From Gamarada debralockiae (lineage: Eukaryota > Ascomycota > Leotiomycetes > Helotiales > Hyphodiscaceae): a DNA stretch of 64,000 nt. The notes beneath the pieces were generated by a model. The model was not told the DNA's origin. It was given only the letters and a program-made list of their open reading frames with translations, and made no database searches. The first letter of the stretch is position 1; the number at the start of each line of letters is the position of its first letter. The translations under genes were made by a program, and so were the position numbers. Shown in pieces: positions 24,205-36,151 of the stretch. The stretch is taken from positions 25,092 through 89,091 of the forward strand of contig NXFV01000353.1 of the NCBI GenBank assembly GCA_002803225.1. The letters are read 5' to 3'.

Positions 24205-25602
24205 TTATCCCGTACCGAGACTCCCTCTCTTCTCTGGCGAAACAAGCTCTGAATTAGATCCGCTATCAACAGATCTCAAACGATCTAATTTCAAACCGCA
24301 GAGGAAAAGCAGACTGATTGCACCGCCAAGGAACATGAATCCAGCAAATATTTGGACACTTTTGTTTGAAGTGTTGGAATGGCCTTGGAGACTGAGCGCG
24401 ATGAGCTCGGCGACTGTAGATTTCTAGTCAGCAAATTTCACATCCAAGGCCTTTGAGAGGAACTCACATAAACATGAAACAAACTATTGAAGTCCAGATA
24501 ATCGAGAGCTCAGAAGGAAGCTCCTTTAAGCCAACAATATTGCTCGTCAACAGCGGAATAGTCGCCTGGAATGTTCCGCACACGCTTCCTCCCAAAATAG
24601 CCGCCAAAATGAGAATACCATAAGCGTCTGCAAACATCCAAACCAGGAAGCATACCAACGAGCCAAAGAACGTTGCTCCAGCTGCATATTGATACCTCCA
24701 ACACTACCACTATAAAATCCAACAATTGGTCTCCCAACAGCCATACCAAGATTCACCATTGCACCAACAATCGCAGCCTGGTACTGCGAAATTCCAATAG
24801 TGGTAGCGAAGTTGGGGAGAGAGAACAACAGAATTGTATAGTCAAGCGTATTGAAAAATCCCCAAACCAGTAGTAGTACAAACTCGCGATTTTTGAAGAG
24901 CGTGACATCAAAGGCTCGTTGGTTTGGTTTAGTGCTTGTTTCGATCCTTCATCAGAAGTGCGCAGATAACGTTGACCGAGAAAGCTATAATAGCGAAACC
25001 GAGTGTTTCGATATGGTACCAGTTGCAGGACACCATATCAATCCTCCTACTCCGCTACCTGCGGATGCGAGGCTGTTTGCGAAAGCTCTCCGCTTTGTGA
25101 ATCATTGCGGGATGACTCCGGAGGCACCAATATACTGAAAGCCACAACCCCATCCAAACAGCGCTCCTTGTACAAGGTACAGATGCCAAACTCTAGTAGC
25201 GAAGCTCGCTGTGATAAGAGCACCTACTTCAAGAACGGCTCTAGTAAGAGTGGGCTTCAAGCTAATTTTCGACTGAACTTGGTAACGATCGGGCAATGAA
25301 GGTGATTTGGGAGATCGATAATCATCAACGAAGGCATAATCCAAATCTTTGGCTTCAAGGAAACGATTTGAGTCGATATAATACGCAAGATAGACTCCAA
25401 AGGCCTATTCCCCAGTTAGCAACGATATCCAATCTAGAAGGACGGACTTGGAAGATACCGCACCCCAAGTACGTGCCGTGAGAAGCAGCATATACACCAC
25501 ATCCACCCAGCCGTATCCACCATCAACAGGTCCATCTACTGAGTCCTTGCTTTCAACGACTGAATTGTCGACTGCAGGCGGTTCTTGAGTCTCTTCCGCC
25601 AT
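24205..25602 (-). pseudogene. Monocarboxylate-type MFS transporter, broken
   Basis: The whole order of a fungal monocarboxylate-permease-like MFS protein can be read, but across at least five lesions. It starts MAEETQEPPAV at 25602 with the family motif DGGYGWV, loses frame in the first membrane helix, and resumes with GVYLAYYIDSNRFL. ITASFATRVWHLYLVQGALFGWG is intact. QYIGASGVIPQ is followed by TGA where the family has Trp (PQWFTKRRAF). A one-base loss after KH (near 25000) shifts GFAIIAFSVNVICALLMKDR, and another shift lies near 24700. The end (FAGFMFLGGAISLLFL, GSNSELVSPEKRG) stops at TAA 24207-24205. A likely intron (about 24413-24470) keeps good splice sites, so decay is recent. Divergent from the catalase gene. 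Confidence 0.85.
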
Positions 25603-26546
25603 CGTCAAAAAGTTCGGAAATTGTGCTGAGAAACACTTTTGAGGAATTCTTCTGCACTGGTAAAATTGTTTTTATCTTCTTTGATTTTAAATCAACTCTG
25701 TTCTTGCATTGCATCGTATACTGATATAAGACAATTCCAGTCTTCGAGTCATCGGGGCACTCCTCACCGAAGAAACCCCATTTTGCTCATCTGCAAGAGA
25801 AAACCAATTTCCCAAAGGTTGCACTGCCAAGAAAATCCAGCATCTAGACCAAACGCATATTATGATTTCGTTCACCTCCTTTCTTTAAACAGTTCCTCGG
25901 AATCCACATTCAAAGATCGGCATCGAAATGCGGCTCACATAACCTTGCTCTCCTGTACCCGAAGTAGCATCCCGGTCTCGGAATCGCTGACAGATACTCA
26001 AAACGACTCGATTCCTCAACCCCTGCTCTGCCAGGTCTCGATGCCGATTTTGACAAATGCAGCCAGGACATAACATAATGAACGCACGCCGAAGCGAATT
26101 CCCGGATTTGGGTAGACTGACTGACAGGGAAAAGGACCGCCTCTTCGCGTCTCCAGACGGCTGAAAATTTCCTGATATTGCTCATCCGTGATAATGTTGA
26201 TTTGGTGCTCCGAGGAGATATTGAGTTTGAATAGGCATCTAAGACGATGTTGGCGGCGTTTGTATGATTTGTAGTTCAAATCCCGATGAGAAATTATGCT
26301 GTCTGCTGATTGATGAACATTGCATGATGACATTCATGTTTGTTGCGATGTCTTCCTGACTCCTCCATTGGCTATCCCCCGGGGACCGGCTCAAGTGATA
26401 GTTATAGATACCTCATTGCTCCCTCTGTCGAGACGGATTGTTTTCTGTTAATAAAATCTCAAGTGAATCCAACTGAACACACTTTCTTCTCATTTCATAC
26501 CCCAATTTCTCAACTGCTCAAAACCTTTCAACTTACCAAAGCAACG
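25603..26546. promoter_or_regulatory. Catalase upstream region
   Basis: 944 bp between the divergent MFS relic and the catalase start. No protein family recognised. The last 100 bp are pyrimidine-rich with CAACTTACCAAAGCAACG just before the ATG, typical of a fungal leader. Confidence 0.4.
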
Positions 26547-28147
26547 ATGGCTGCTGTATATACAACATCTAATGGCTGCCCGGTCTTCAACCCAGAGGCA
26601 TCAGATCGCGTGGGGGCCAACGGACCTCTTCTGCTACAAGACTTTCACCTCATCGATCTCCTAGCACACTTCGACCGCGAGCGTATCCCCGAGCGTGTCG
26701 TCCATGCGAAGGGAGCCGGTGCTTATGGCGAGTTTGAAGTAACTCACGACATAACCGACATCGTGTGTCCCTCCTTTTCCCCTCTCTCCTACAACCTACT
26801 AACCACCCGACAGTGTTCAGCAGACATGTTCTCCCATATCGGCAAGAAAACCCCCCTCGTCACACGCTTCTCCACCGTAGGCGGCGAGAAAGGTTCCGCA
26901 GACAGCGCGCGGGATCCGCGGGGCTTTTCGGTAAAATTCTACACCGAAGAAGGGAACTGGGATTGGGTATTCAACAACACGCCAGTATTCTTCATCAGGG
27001 ATCCAGCTCTGTTCCCTTTGTTCATCCATACGCAGAAGCGGGTGCCGCAGACGAATTTGAAGGATGCTACTATGTTTTGGGATTATTTGAGTACACACCA
27101 GGAGTCGATACATCAGCTGATGCATCTATTCAGCGATCGCGGAACTCCGAGATCTTATAGATATATGAACGGGTATTCAGGCCACACATTTAAGTTCACC
27201 ACCGAAGATGGAAGATTCAACTACGTCCAGATCCACGTCAAAACTGACCAAGGCTCTGTCAACCTAACAAACGACGAAGCAGCCAAGCTCTCAATGACGG
27301 ACCCCGATCATGCCACAAGAGATCTATTCAATGCGATTAAAAGGGGCGAATATCCATCTTGGACGGTGTATATCCAGGTTTTGTCTCCTGAACAGGCAGA
27401 GAAGTTTAGATGGAATGTGTTTGATTTGACGAAAGTGTGGCCACAGGGCGAGGTGCCGCTTCGTCCTGTTGGAAAAATCACGCTCAACAGAAACGTGAGC
27501 TGATCTTCTCTTTCCCTTTCCTTGCCCAAGACTTCTTGTATCAAATGAACATAGAATGTGCTGATGACGAGAATGAATAGCCGGCAAACTACTTCGCCGA
27601 AATAGAACAATCCGCCTTCTCCCCCGCGCACCTCGTCCCCGGCGTCGAAGCCAGCGCCGATCCCGTGCTACAAGCGCGCCTCTTCTCTTACGCTGACTCC
27701 CAACGTCATCGCTTGGGGACAAATTACCAACAAATCCCCGTCAACACGCCTTTACACGCTAATAATCCCTATCAACGAGACGGATATATGGCTGTTGCGG
27801 GCAACTCGGGTTCGATGCCAAACTATCCTTCAACCTTCCAACCCTTGCCCAAACCCAGAAAATATGAACCTACGCATGAGCATTGGGCTGGTCAAGCGAT
27901 TAATTTTAAGTTTGAGGTTAGGGATGAGGATTATGTGCAAGCGAAGGGACTTTGGGAGGTTTTGGGAAGGACCGAGGGACAGCAAGACCATCTGGTTTAT
28001 AATGTGAGTGTGCATTTGAAGGACGCGGATGTGGTCGTCAGACAGAGAACATATGGGATGTTCTCGAGGGTTGATAAGGTTTTGGGGGGGCGTATTGAGG
28101 CTGCTACTGAGCAGGCTGTTAAGGAGGGTGAGGTCAATGGAGTTTAA
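26547..28147 (+). CDS. Small-subunit haem catalase
   Basis: Breaks down hydrogen peroxide to water and oxygen. Exons 26547-26762, 26814-27494 and 27581-28147 give 487 aa, the normal length of clade-3 small-subunit catalases. The distal haem-side signature is [20 protein letters not shown] with catalytic His about 53; [20 protein letters not shown] follows, and the proximal haem ligand Tyr (about 336) is in [14 protein letters not shown]. There is no signal peptide. The C-terminus ends NGV, not an SKL-type PTS1, so a cytosolic enzyme is more likely than a peroxisomal one, although internal signals exist in some family members. Upstream lies a divergent broken transporter. Confidence 0.95.
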
Positions 28148-28763
28148 GTTGCTCAGAGTAGAATGGGTAGATGGCTGGGAGTGGAGACCACTTGACTTCA
28201 AGTTTCATGTACTGCAAAGCATCATTTGTAATGGCTGTAATATCTAGAAATAAACGTTGTTTAATGCGTGTTCGAACTACAAACTCGGTAAATGATGATA
28301 AGAATGGTCACAGATGGTCGTTGGTATAGGAGTATCTCGAGGTCATCGAGGAAACGGGACAAAATCAAAGGTCCAAAGGTCTTCTTTCATTTATTACCGT
28401 CACCCTTCATCTAATTCGTTGCTCGAATCATGATGCTTGAAGACCTCGATATCGGCTATGCCCAAAGCACAGCACAGCCGTGCAAGTATGACCCATGAAC
28501 CAATCCCTATGTACAAACACCATTCGCTATGAGTGATAACCAGGTGTGGACCACTTTCCCAAACGCCTCCCTATGCAGATGCTTCAATTCACTACTTCCT
28601 ATCGTATCATCAATCGTGGAATGACGTCCAAAATGACGTTCTGGTAATATGCGCGAAGGAGAAGTGGCCGTTGGACTCTGTGGCGGGGAGTCGGATAATA
28701 ATATATATAATGTGGATTGCGCTGCTTCGATCGAGATGAGTAGTTTCAGACAATGAGACTCGC
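28148..28763. other. Convergent intergenic region
   Basis: Holds the 3' ends of the catalase (+) and Cdc27 (-) genes. No coding feature recognised. Confidence 0.4.
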
Positions 28764-31333
28764 TCAAGCCATCATACTCTCATCATCCTCGTCTTCGTCC
28801 TCTAAGCTTTCGATCGCTTCTTTGATTTGTTGACTGGCCTGAAGTTATTTGTTAGCCTGACTGTGAAACGAATTGAGTTGGATGTGTGTACCTTTGGATC
28901 TAAGTTCAAAGCAATCGTGAAATGTCGAACAGCCAATCCCTTTTCCTTCGTACTCTTGTACAGCCTGCCAAGCAAGAAATGTACCATGGCCTCATCAGGT
29001 GCCAAGTCCTTCAAAATCATCAACTCCTTCAACGCAGAATCTGTATCTCCTAGCGACATGAGAGCTCGAGCTTTCTTGAATCTGGTCAATGCGGACCTAG
29101 GTGCTAATTCTGTCGCTTGGGTGAAGTATGACAGAGCATTTCGTGGTTGCTTTTGCTTCTCAAGCACGGTTCCAATACAACAGATCAATACTGCGTTTGT
29201 CGGGTTGATTCTCGATGCAGACGTGAAATGGTGGAAAGCTTTCTCGTAGTTTCCAAGCTTCTCCCATACTCGACCAACTCCGTACCACGCATTGTAGTGT
29301 CGTTTATCAGCGGCCATACCTTGTCGATATGCTTGGAGGGCCTTGTCGTACTCCTCATTCGCAACATGCTCGTGGCCTTGGAGCGTGAATGCGTAGGCGA
29401 ATTTAGGATCAAGCTGCGTCGCACGCTTGAAGGCACGGAGAGCCTGCTCGTGATCCCGGGCAAGCGACCATGAGTTACCAAGTGCACACCATGCTTGTGG
29501 GGATAGCCAGGAAGAGTCAACCAGCTCGTGAGCAAGGAAAGCAAGGTCGCTCTCTCGTTTCAGATGCCAAAGGATTGTTGAATAGATCTCCATATCCTCG
29601 AATCTCGTTGGAGCGACCTGACGAATTCGCTTGTAGTAAATCTCAGCATCGGCGTAAGCTGCTTGCTCATAATGAGCTCGTCCCATCTGAGCCATCACCC
29701 AAGGAGTATCTTGCTGTGCTCGAGGTAGAGTACTGTAGACTTGCAATGCTTCCAGACATCTAAATTGTGAGAGTGCAAAGTATCCACTGCCAAATTTCTT
29801 GAACAAATCAAGTAGGAATCGCAAAGCTTCTTCTTGCTTGGTGCTCTCACTTTCGAACGACCTCTGGAATGAAGAGGCTGTGGAATTGGTCCAAGGCTTA
29901 ATCGGCTCCTTGTGATCTAGATCCATGGAATCTTCGACTGGCTTTCTGTTACCACTGACTTGCCTACCAACAGTCGAAGTACTCGTGCTTGGCCTCATTA
30001 TTCTCGATATCGGGGGTCTTGCCTTCTTCAGTTCTCGTCCGGGATTCGCACCAACTGTTGGGGCTGCATTATTCGGTGGAATAGACGTGCTCGATGTTTT
30101 GCTGCTTGTAGGTCTGAACTGGTTTATCAACCTCACACTTCTTCTTTGCGGCGCTCCTGGATCTTCCGACGTTTGCCTAGGTTGCACGACCTGCCCTGAC
30201 ACGGTCCTCTTCCGCTCCCCGACTCCAGCCGCCAAGCTATTGTTGCGCAGAGACTGAGCAACTGCCGACTCTTCTACTTGTTCTGGTACTTTCTGTGCTC
30301 GTTTTGTAGAGACTGCACGATTCAACTTGGGAACCTCTACACCACTGAATTCCATTCCAAGACCTTGTATTGTTCGAGATTTCCGTACCGGTGCTTGTGG
30401 TGGTTCGATGGGATATGCAGACACAACATTGGCGTCTCTTCGACCCGGGACAACCGTAACATCGATCGAAGCACTCGGACCAGTCGGTGTCTCCATCGCC
30501 TCGGGCCCAATACCACCACCTCCCGCCGCTGGCATACTGCTCAAGGTCGGACTGCTCTCATTGATCTTCTGAGATAGACCAAGACTCGAGAAAATTCCAC
30601 CTGCAAACCCTCGTGTCGATACGTTGTTGAATGGATCCGCAGGCTCGTTCACAACAGAGGCAGGCCGCGCTGCAGGTCGATTTTGTGCATGGTCGTGCAT
30701 CGTCGAGAGAGTCGTGTCTTTTGCTTGTGGTTGAAAATCCGATTGTTCGGGTGCATTCGCCCTGAGGATAGCTTCCAACTCCGGACCCATCTTGAAGATG
30801 TTTTGCACATGCATATTCGTGCCCATATCGCAAAGACTCGTGAACGCGTCCCACATAAATGGATTCAGCTTCAGAGCCACTTCGAAGTTGCTGACGGCCT
30901 TGGTTTTGTCGTCGTATCCGTAATACAGCTTCCCTAATAAGCAGCTGATAGCAGCAGCGTCGGGGTACGGATGCCGCGACGATGGTGTATGTTTGCCAAA
31001 ACTATTCTTTCCTCCCCAGAGCCCTCTGCTTTTCTCCAATGCTGTTATGCCATCTTTCCATCTCTGGAGGGCCAAGCATGCTTGCGCGAAGACATATGCA
31101 CACCCAAGATGTGTTCCTCTAAACCCTGCAGGCTTGCTATGTTCGTACGCGGAGTGGTTGTCGCCGAGTCGAAGATGACAAAGTGCGAGGAGGTATGAAG
31201 ACTCGGACGTTCGATGGTCGAGAGCTGCGAGTCGCTCAGCGAAGAAGAGGGCGTTCTTGAGGAGACTGTTATCAATGTGATAATAGATGAGCTGCCGTAG
31301 CTGGCTGGTAATGCAGGTATTCGAGGGCGCCAT
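28764..31333 (-). CDS. Anaphase-promoting complex subunit 3 (Cdc27/BimA)
   Basis: TPR scaffold of the APC/C ubiquitin ligase that triggers anaphase and mitotic exit; it binds the C-terminal IR tails of Cdc20/Cdh1 activators. Exons 31333-28892 and 28838-28764 give 838 aa. The N-terminal TPR block begins LRQLIYYHIDNSLLKNALFF and contains CHLRLGDNHSAYEHSK and LLGKLYYGYDDKTKAVSNFE. A disordered Ser/Pro-rich middle follows (about 250-560), then a run of at least seven TPRs including WCALGNSWSLARDHEQALRA, YNAWYGVGRVWEKLGNYEKA and VHFLLGRLYKSTKEKGLAVR. The short last exon supplies ASQQIKEAIESLEDED, the family tail. ATG 31333 opens MAPSNTCITSQLRQL; an in-frame extension upstream has no family resemblance. 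Confidence 0.95.
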
Positions 31334-32103
31334 GATGGACTGCGAAGAAGCACGAAACACTGGATCAAGTATTGAGACCGCTATAAAGGTCCAGCCATGT
31401 AGCCGACGAACTGTGTGGGTGTTGGCGGTTGTGTTTCGTACTCGAGGCCGATTCTTTGTCCCCAGTACTGCCTGAGCGGCTTCTTCTCCCAACGCGATCT
31501 GTTGGTGGTTTCGTGGTTCGATCTGCGAGCAGTCGCTATTGCTCTTCTGCGGACATTACTATTATGTAGAAGGTGAACTTGCGTCAAGGAGGGAGATATG
31601 GAACAATTGTCGCGCTGTCGTACGTGATCCCGAGTCAGATCGGACAAAGGTTGTTGAAGGGGAATTGCGAGAGGCGAGAAGAGGGAAATACACCAAATCC
31701 GTACACGAAATAAGAATGGCCAAACCAGAATAAACGGTGGTCGGCAAAGAAAGGTCGGGATATTATTGAAAGAGGCTGGCGATGTTCCTCAATCAACAGA
31801 ATGTTCCTGGCCCTTAATGGGTTAATGGGGTTGGCCTTTCGCGATGTTATGGTTCGTCTGTAAGCGGCGGGTAGGATTCATTGGTTGCAAGCCATCATTT
31901 TTGGCGGAGCAACAATCGCCCCCAGAAATTTGGTCAGCGAGAGGGAGGCCAAAGCTTGAACATTTTTCAGCCTCGTCAATTTCACCAAAGTTGCAGACAC
32001 GCGATACATTTCCTCCGCCCGAAAATCTACGTCTCAATCATCCCCATCCTCTGAGCGATTCCGAAACCAGCCATCCTTCACATTCCTCTCCAGTCCCTCC
32101 ACA
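31334..32103. promoter_or_regulatory. Divergent promoter region of CDC27 and SND2 homologues
   Basis: 770 bp between two divergent housekeeping starts. No gene or obvious TATA box seen. A pyrimidine-rich stretch lies just before the SND2 ATG. Confidence 0.4.
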
Positions 32104-32595
32104 ATGGCGCAAAAAGCAAAGAAAGACCGCGCAAAAGCCAACATCTCCACCCTCAACACCTTGCACATCGGCACCCTCTCCATAAACGCCCTCTTCATCC
32201 TCTTCAACCTTCTCTTCCGTCGGCGTTCCCTGCTCGCCTACACAATCCTCTCCCTCCCCAGTTTCGTCGCGCAATACATCCTCGAAACCTCCGGCCGACC
32301 AAAATTCGACCCTTCAACCAAAGCCCTGAAATCCGCGGGCGAAGATCTCGCTGCGCCGGGTCTGACGGAGTATATGTTTGATATCATCTGGGTTACGTGG
32401 TTGTGCCTGGTGATGGTTATGGTGTTGGGAAATTGGGCGTGGTTGATCTGGGCTGCAATTCCGGTTTATGGGTTATGGAAGGGGTATGGATTGCTGGGGA
32501 TGGCGAGAGGGATGATGGGTGGTGCGCAGCAGGAGCAGATGCCGACGGAGGAGCAGGTGGCGGCGGGGAATAGGAGGCAAAGGAGAGCGGCGTAA
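32104..32595 (+). CDS. SND2/TMEM208 family ER-targeting protein (DUF788)
   Basis: Component of the SRP-independent (SND) route that brings membrane proteins with downstream or C-terminal targeting signals to the endoplasmic reticulum. Single exon, 163 aa. It opens MAQKAKKDRAKANISTLNTL, has two N-terminal hydrophobic segments (about 22-40 and 46-62) and a second pair (about 88-120, ending WAAIPVYGLWKG), and a basic tail (NRRQRRAA), the pattern of TMEM208/Snd2 proteins. It is divergent from CDC27 and convergent with the DUF3605 gene, 96 bp away. Confidence 0.9.
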   Translation: MAQKAKKDRAKANISTLNTLHIGTLSINALFILFNLLFRRRSLLAYTILSLPSFVAQYILETSGRPKFDPSTKALKSAGEDLAAPGLTEYMFDIIWVTWLCLVMVMVLGNWAWLIWAAIPVYGLWKGYGLLGMARGMMGGAQQEQMPTEEQVAAGNRRQRRAA

Positions 32596-32691
32596 GTTGG
32601 AAAGGCGTTGTGACTTGGCAGGAATTGTATACATTGCTCGTGTTCTTGGGCGAAGTGTGTAAAATCTATGCTCTAGAACTTCTTGCTACAA

Positions 32692-33509
32692 CTACTTGCC
32701 AGTCCAAAACTCCAGATCCTCTTTCGTGGCGTCCTTCACCAAAACATGGATATGTTCCAGCGCTCTCACACTTTGCAGTTGCACCCAGTTCTTAAACCAC
32801 GTCACCCTATCCTTATCACAACCCAGTCTTTTCACAAAGGTCCTATCCACAAATTCTCTAATGATCCTCCTACTCTCGTCCGTCACGTCACCGGTCTCTG
32901 GATGCGTAGGGATCGGAGTTTTGGACCAAACTACAATATGCGTGATGTCTGGAGTGAGACCGTAAGGCCAGTCATTGACAAGAATCTTGAAGTCGGATGG
33001 GTCATGGAAAGGAATCGTAGAGTTGTAAGTGAAAGGTGGTTGTCCCCAAGGAAGTCGGTGTTGTAGGAGGTAATTTGTCATGGATCCATATTGTGCTTTG
33101 GTCTCGTGGGTCCATGTCATGTAACGGCGGAGATCGGATGGTTTGCGCTTGAGGGTCTCGAGCTTATTTGCAGCTTCAATATAATCAGCTCAATCCAAGA
33201 CCTAGAAGGAATTTAAATGGTGGTTGATTTCAACCAAATCACGTGCAGCTTGACGCAAATTGAGGATGCCTCTGGATCCAACTCGAAAGGAAAAACAACA
33301 GACGAGAAGGTGTACTTGGAAGGTGTACTTGAAAGGTGAAGGGTAACTTGCTGCTCACCTACAATCTCCCTCAATTCATCCCAGTCATGAAAATGCCAAT
33401 CCTCATCGTTCTGTGACAACACCCACCTGTCCACATCCGTCAAAGGGAAAGGGGTTTCCTTCTCAAGTTCCTTCCCCTTTTGCTCCTCAGTGGTCGATTG
33501 GTCACCCAT
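32692..33509 (-). CDS. DUF3605 family protein (N-acetylglucosamine-induced protein 1-like)
   Basis: Exons 33509-33359 and 33173-32692 give 210 aa; the intron, 185 bp, is the longest placed here. Family signature: FPLTDVDRWVLSQNDEDWHFHDWDELREIV, the continuation LRRYMTWTHETKAQYGSMTNY, then ILVNDWPYGLTPDITHIVVW and a C-terminal WFKNWVQLQSVRALEHIHV. Related fungal proteins are named for induction by N-acetylglucosamine in Candida, but the biochemical role is unknown. The DWPYG and HIVVWSK segments with the conserved HIHV look like a compact enzyme or binding fold; that is inference. Confidence 0.85.
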
Positions 33510-33949
33510 TTCGTTGCTTGTTATTCAAACTCGTACCTTCCCCATTTTGAGTTGTTGACACTTTACTACAACTTTTGACATCAAGATCTAATCTAATCTC
33601 CGCCATCAAGGAGGAAGAAATTACTGAATCGGGACATTTTCCGCCAGGCATAACCGATTAACGGCAACTTTTCCGCCCTTTGGAAATTCGGGCCTGGTGT
33701 GGCAGAGACGCGCCAAAATATCCGGACCTGCTAAACCTAAAATCCCCCGGATCCTCAACACGGCAAGAAAAAGAGTTAGAAGAAGCCATTGCCCCGCCAT
33801 TCCTTTTCTTCTTGTCGTGTGAGTTGTTTGTACAACCATCAGTGGTCGTAAAACGTCAAATTTACTGAGCGAGATCGGCTTCGCGAATATTAAAATTCCT
33901 GACAATCTCACGGACGAAGCTCAACAATTTCTCCTCGAAACCGCCCACG
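33510..33949. promoter_or_regulatory. Divergent promoter region (DUF3605 / cytochrome b5 reductase)
   Basis: 440 bp between two divergent starts; no gene recognised and no strong TATA box. Confidence 0.35.
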
Positions 33950-35063
33950 ATGTCTTCCTCCTCTGCCACGCCGAATAAATATCTTTCGAAGCAATATCGA
34001 GATGGCATCTATATTCCTGCTGGTCTTCTGGTTGTTGGTTGCTTAATTGCAAAGAGGGATTGGCTTCCTTATGCCGTTGCTCTTGCGGCGGTACTATCAG
34101 GATGGAAGATCTGGAGCATGCGTAAGTACACAGCACATTCTCGCAGATCCTTCTGCGAATCTGTTTTGAGGTTGCTCTAATAGACGTATCAGGGGAACGA
34201 AAGGTCCTCAAGCCTACCGAGTTCCAGGACTTCGAGCTCAAGGAGAAGACCATCATTTCCCACAATGTAGCAATGTAAGCAACACCATGCAAAGCTCAAA
34301 TCAGCATGCTAACAGCAACAGCTACCGATTCTCTCTCCCATCCACCTCCTCGATCCTCGGACTCCCGATCGGTCAACACATCTCCATCGCAGCCACCCTC
34401 CCCCAACCAGATGGCACCAAGAAGGAAATCGTCCGATCCTACACCCCCATCTCTGGTGACCATCAACCCGGCCACTTCGACCTCCTCATCAAGTCCTACC
34501 CCACCGGCAACATCTCGAAGCACATGGCCTCTCTCACCGTCGGACAAACAATCAAGGTCAAGGGTCCAAAGGGAGCTATGGTCTACACACCCAACATGGT
34601 CCGACATTTCGGTATGGTTGCTGGCGGAACTGGAATTACGCCCATGCTACAGATCATTCGCGCTGTGATCAGAGGACGTCCCACTGGCGATACGACCGAG
34701 ATCGATTTGATCTTCGCAAATGTCAACCCGGAGGATATTCTGTTGAAGGAGGATTTGGATCAGTTGGCAAGGGAGGATAAGGGATTCAGAATTCACTATG
34801 TCCTGAACAACCCGCCTGAGAAGTGGGATGGTGGTATTGGATTCGTTACTCCTGAGATGATGACGGTATGTTCCCTTCTGGCGAGTGAAGAATTGTGTGC
34901 TGATTTGAAATAGAAATGGCTTCCTAAGCCTGCAAACGATATCAAGATCCTCCTCTGCGGACCTCCACCTATGATTAGCGCTATGAAGAAGAACGCTGAG
35001 AGTTTGGGATACACAAAGGCTAGACCTGTTAGCAAGCTAGAGGATCAAGTGTTCGCATTCTAG
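33950..35063 (+). CDS. NADH-cytochrome b5 reductase (CBR1 type)
   Basis: FAD enzyme that passes electrons from NADH to cytochrome b5 for sterol and fatty-acid desaturation at the outer mitochondrial or ER membrane. Exons 33950-34121, 34184-34274, 34322-34865 and 34914-35063 give 318 aa. Two N-terminal hydrophobic segments ([14 protein letters not shown] and [17 protein letters not shown]) anchor it. The FAD motif RSYTPISGD, the phosphate-binding [19 protein letters not shown], the NADH-binding [15 protein letters not shown] and LLCGPPPMI follow in family order, and it ends VFAF. A short N-terminus without a presequence favours CBR1 over the mitochondrial MCR1 type. Confidence 0.95.
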
Positions 35064-35329
35064 ATGGTCAAAGACATGAAAGACAAGGCACAATTATAGT
35101 ACGAGGACCCAAGACAGTAAAAAGAGATGTATTTAATAAAGCGTTGGATGTACTTGCATGAGCGTGAGTATGGGGACGAGTATGGGGGTTATGTAGCGTA
35201 GGCTTTTGTATTTTAGCCCCTTTTTGTGGTTTCTCATCTTTGACATGCGAGTGCATGAAGAGCTAGAAACTAAAATTTCCAATCAAAAGAATCTTCCATC
35301 ACCGAAAAATGCGCGAGGTTTCAAGACGA

Positions 35330-36000
35330 TTCCCCAGTGTTCAGCACATCCTGTTTGCTCTCATCTAGCTTTGTAAGTCGGTCTCTTCATCTACTGCCGA
35401 TCCTCAAAAACACGTTTACTAATCTTCCTCCAGCCTTGCACCTCAAACCGGCAATCAACCTGACAAATTGGACGCCTCGATCTGAATTTCAAATTCAAAG
35501 TTCATTCCACACCTCTTCACGATCTTTGTTTCAGCCATCCAATGAAAGTACTCCAACTCAAAACGGTAATTCGAAAACAAATGAGAAGCCCCGCTGACAA
35601 ATTGTGTAGCCTGCATTCTGCTGACTCCCAGTCTCAGTCCTCCAGTAAAACTTCAACAACCCGAAATGGCAATTCCAGCCCCATTAGACAAGCTTCTGCT
35701 GACTCCGTATCGGCCGAAACGTATCCAACTCGCCCGTACCATATTTGGCCAATAATTTCAACTGCCGAACTATCTCCTCGTTATGAAATTCTTGCTCGGA
35801 TGTAAAGAGACCGGGAACCTGCTTACGTCGGCGCATGTTCTGCGCGATGGGAGGAGTCCGAGAGATGAAATCAGAGCTGCAAGTGCAGAATGTATGTGGA
35901 TCTATGTAGAAACCAGAGAGGTTGTTGCTTTGTTATGGTTCTATATCCTGGATTGCGTGCGAGTTCTTGGCATTTTGAGGAAGGAGAAAAGGTATAAGAC
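35330..36000 (+). pseudogene. Relic resembling mitochondrial ribosomal protein mL49 (Img2)
   Basis: A mitochondrial-type leader (STSCLLSSSF, then ALHLKPAINL after a well-formed intron about 35369-35433, ending SSFHTSSRSLF) is followed by pieces in several frames: AETYPTRPYHI, an ILARM segment, KRPGT, REMKSELQVQNV in one frame and WIYVETREVV..FYILDCVRVL in another. The order and spacing fit the Img2 domain (YHI/YHV opening, a basic loop, an acidic helix, and a final strand-helix). The only nearby ATG (about 35308) leads straight to a stop. A second intact copy must exist elsewhere if this identification is right. Confidence in the family is moderate. Confidence 0.5.
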
Positions 36001-36151
36001 AAGCGTTTCCTTGTCAAATATCCAGATCATTCTCCCAAGTCCCAACCATCATCTCCATCCTATTTTCTCTCACTCCAAATCTTACCTCACACCTCAATTC
36101 ATTAATCCCAATCTTCTATTTTCCACGTCAACACTTCACAGCTCAGCAACG

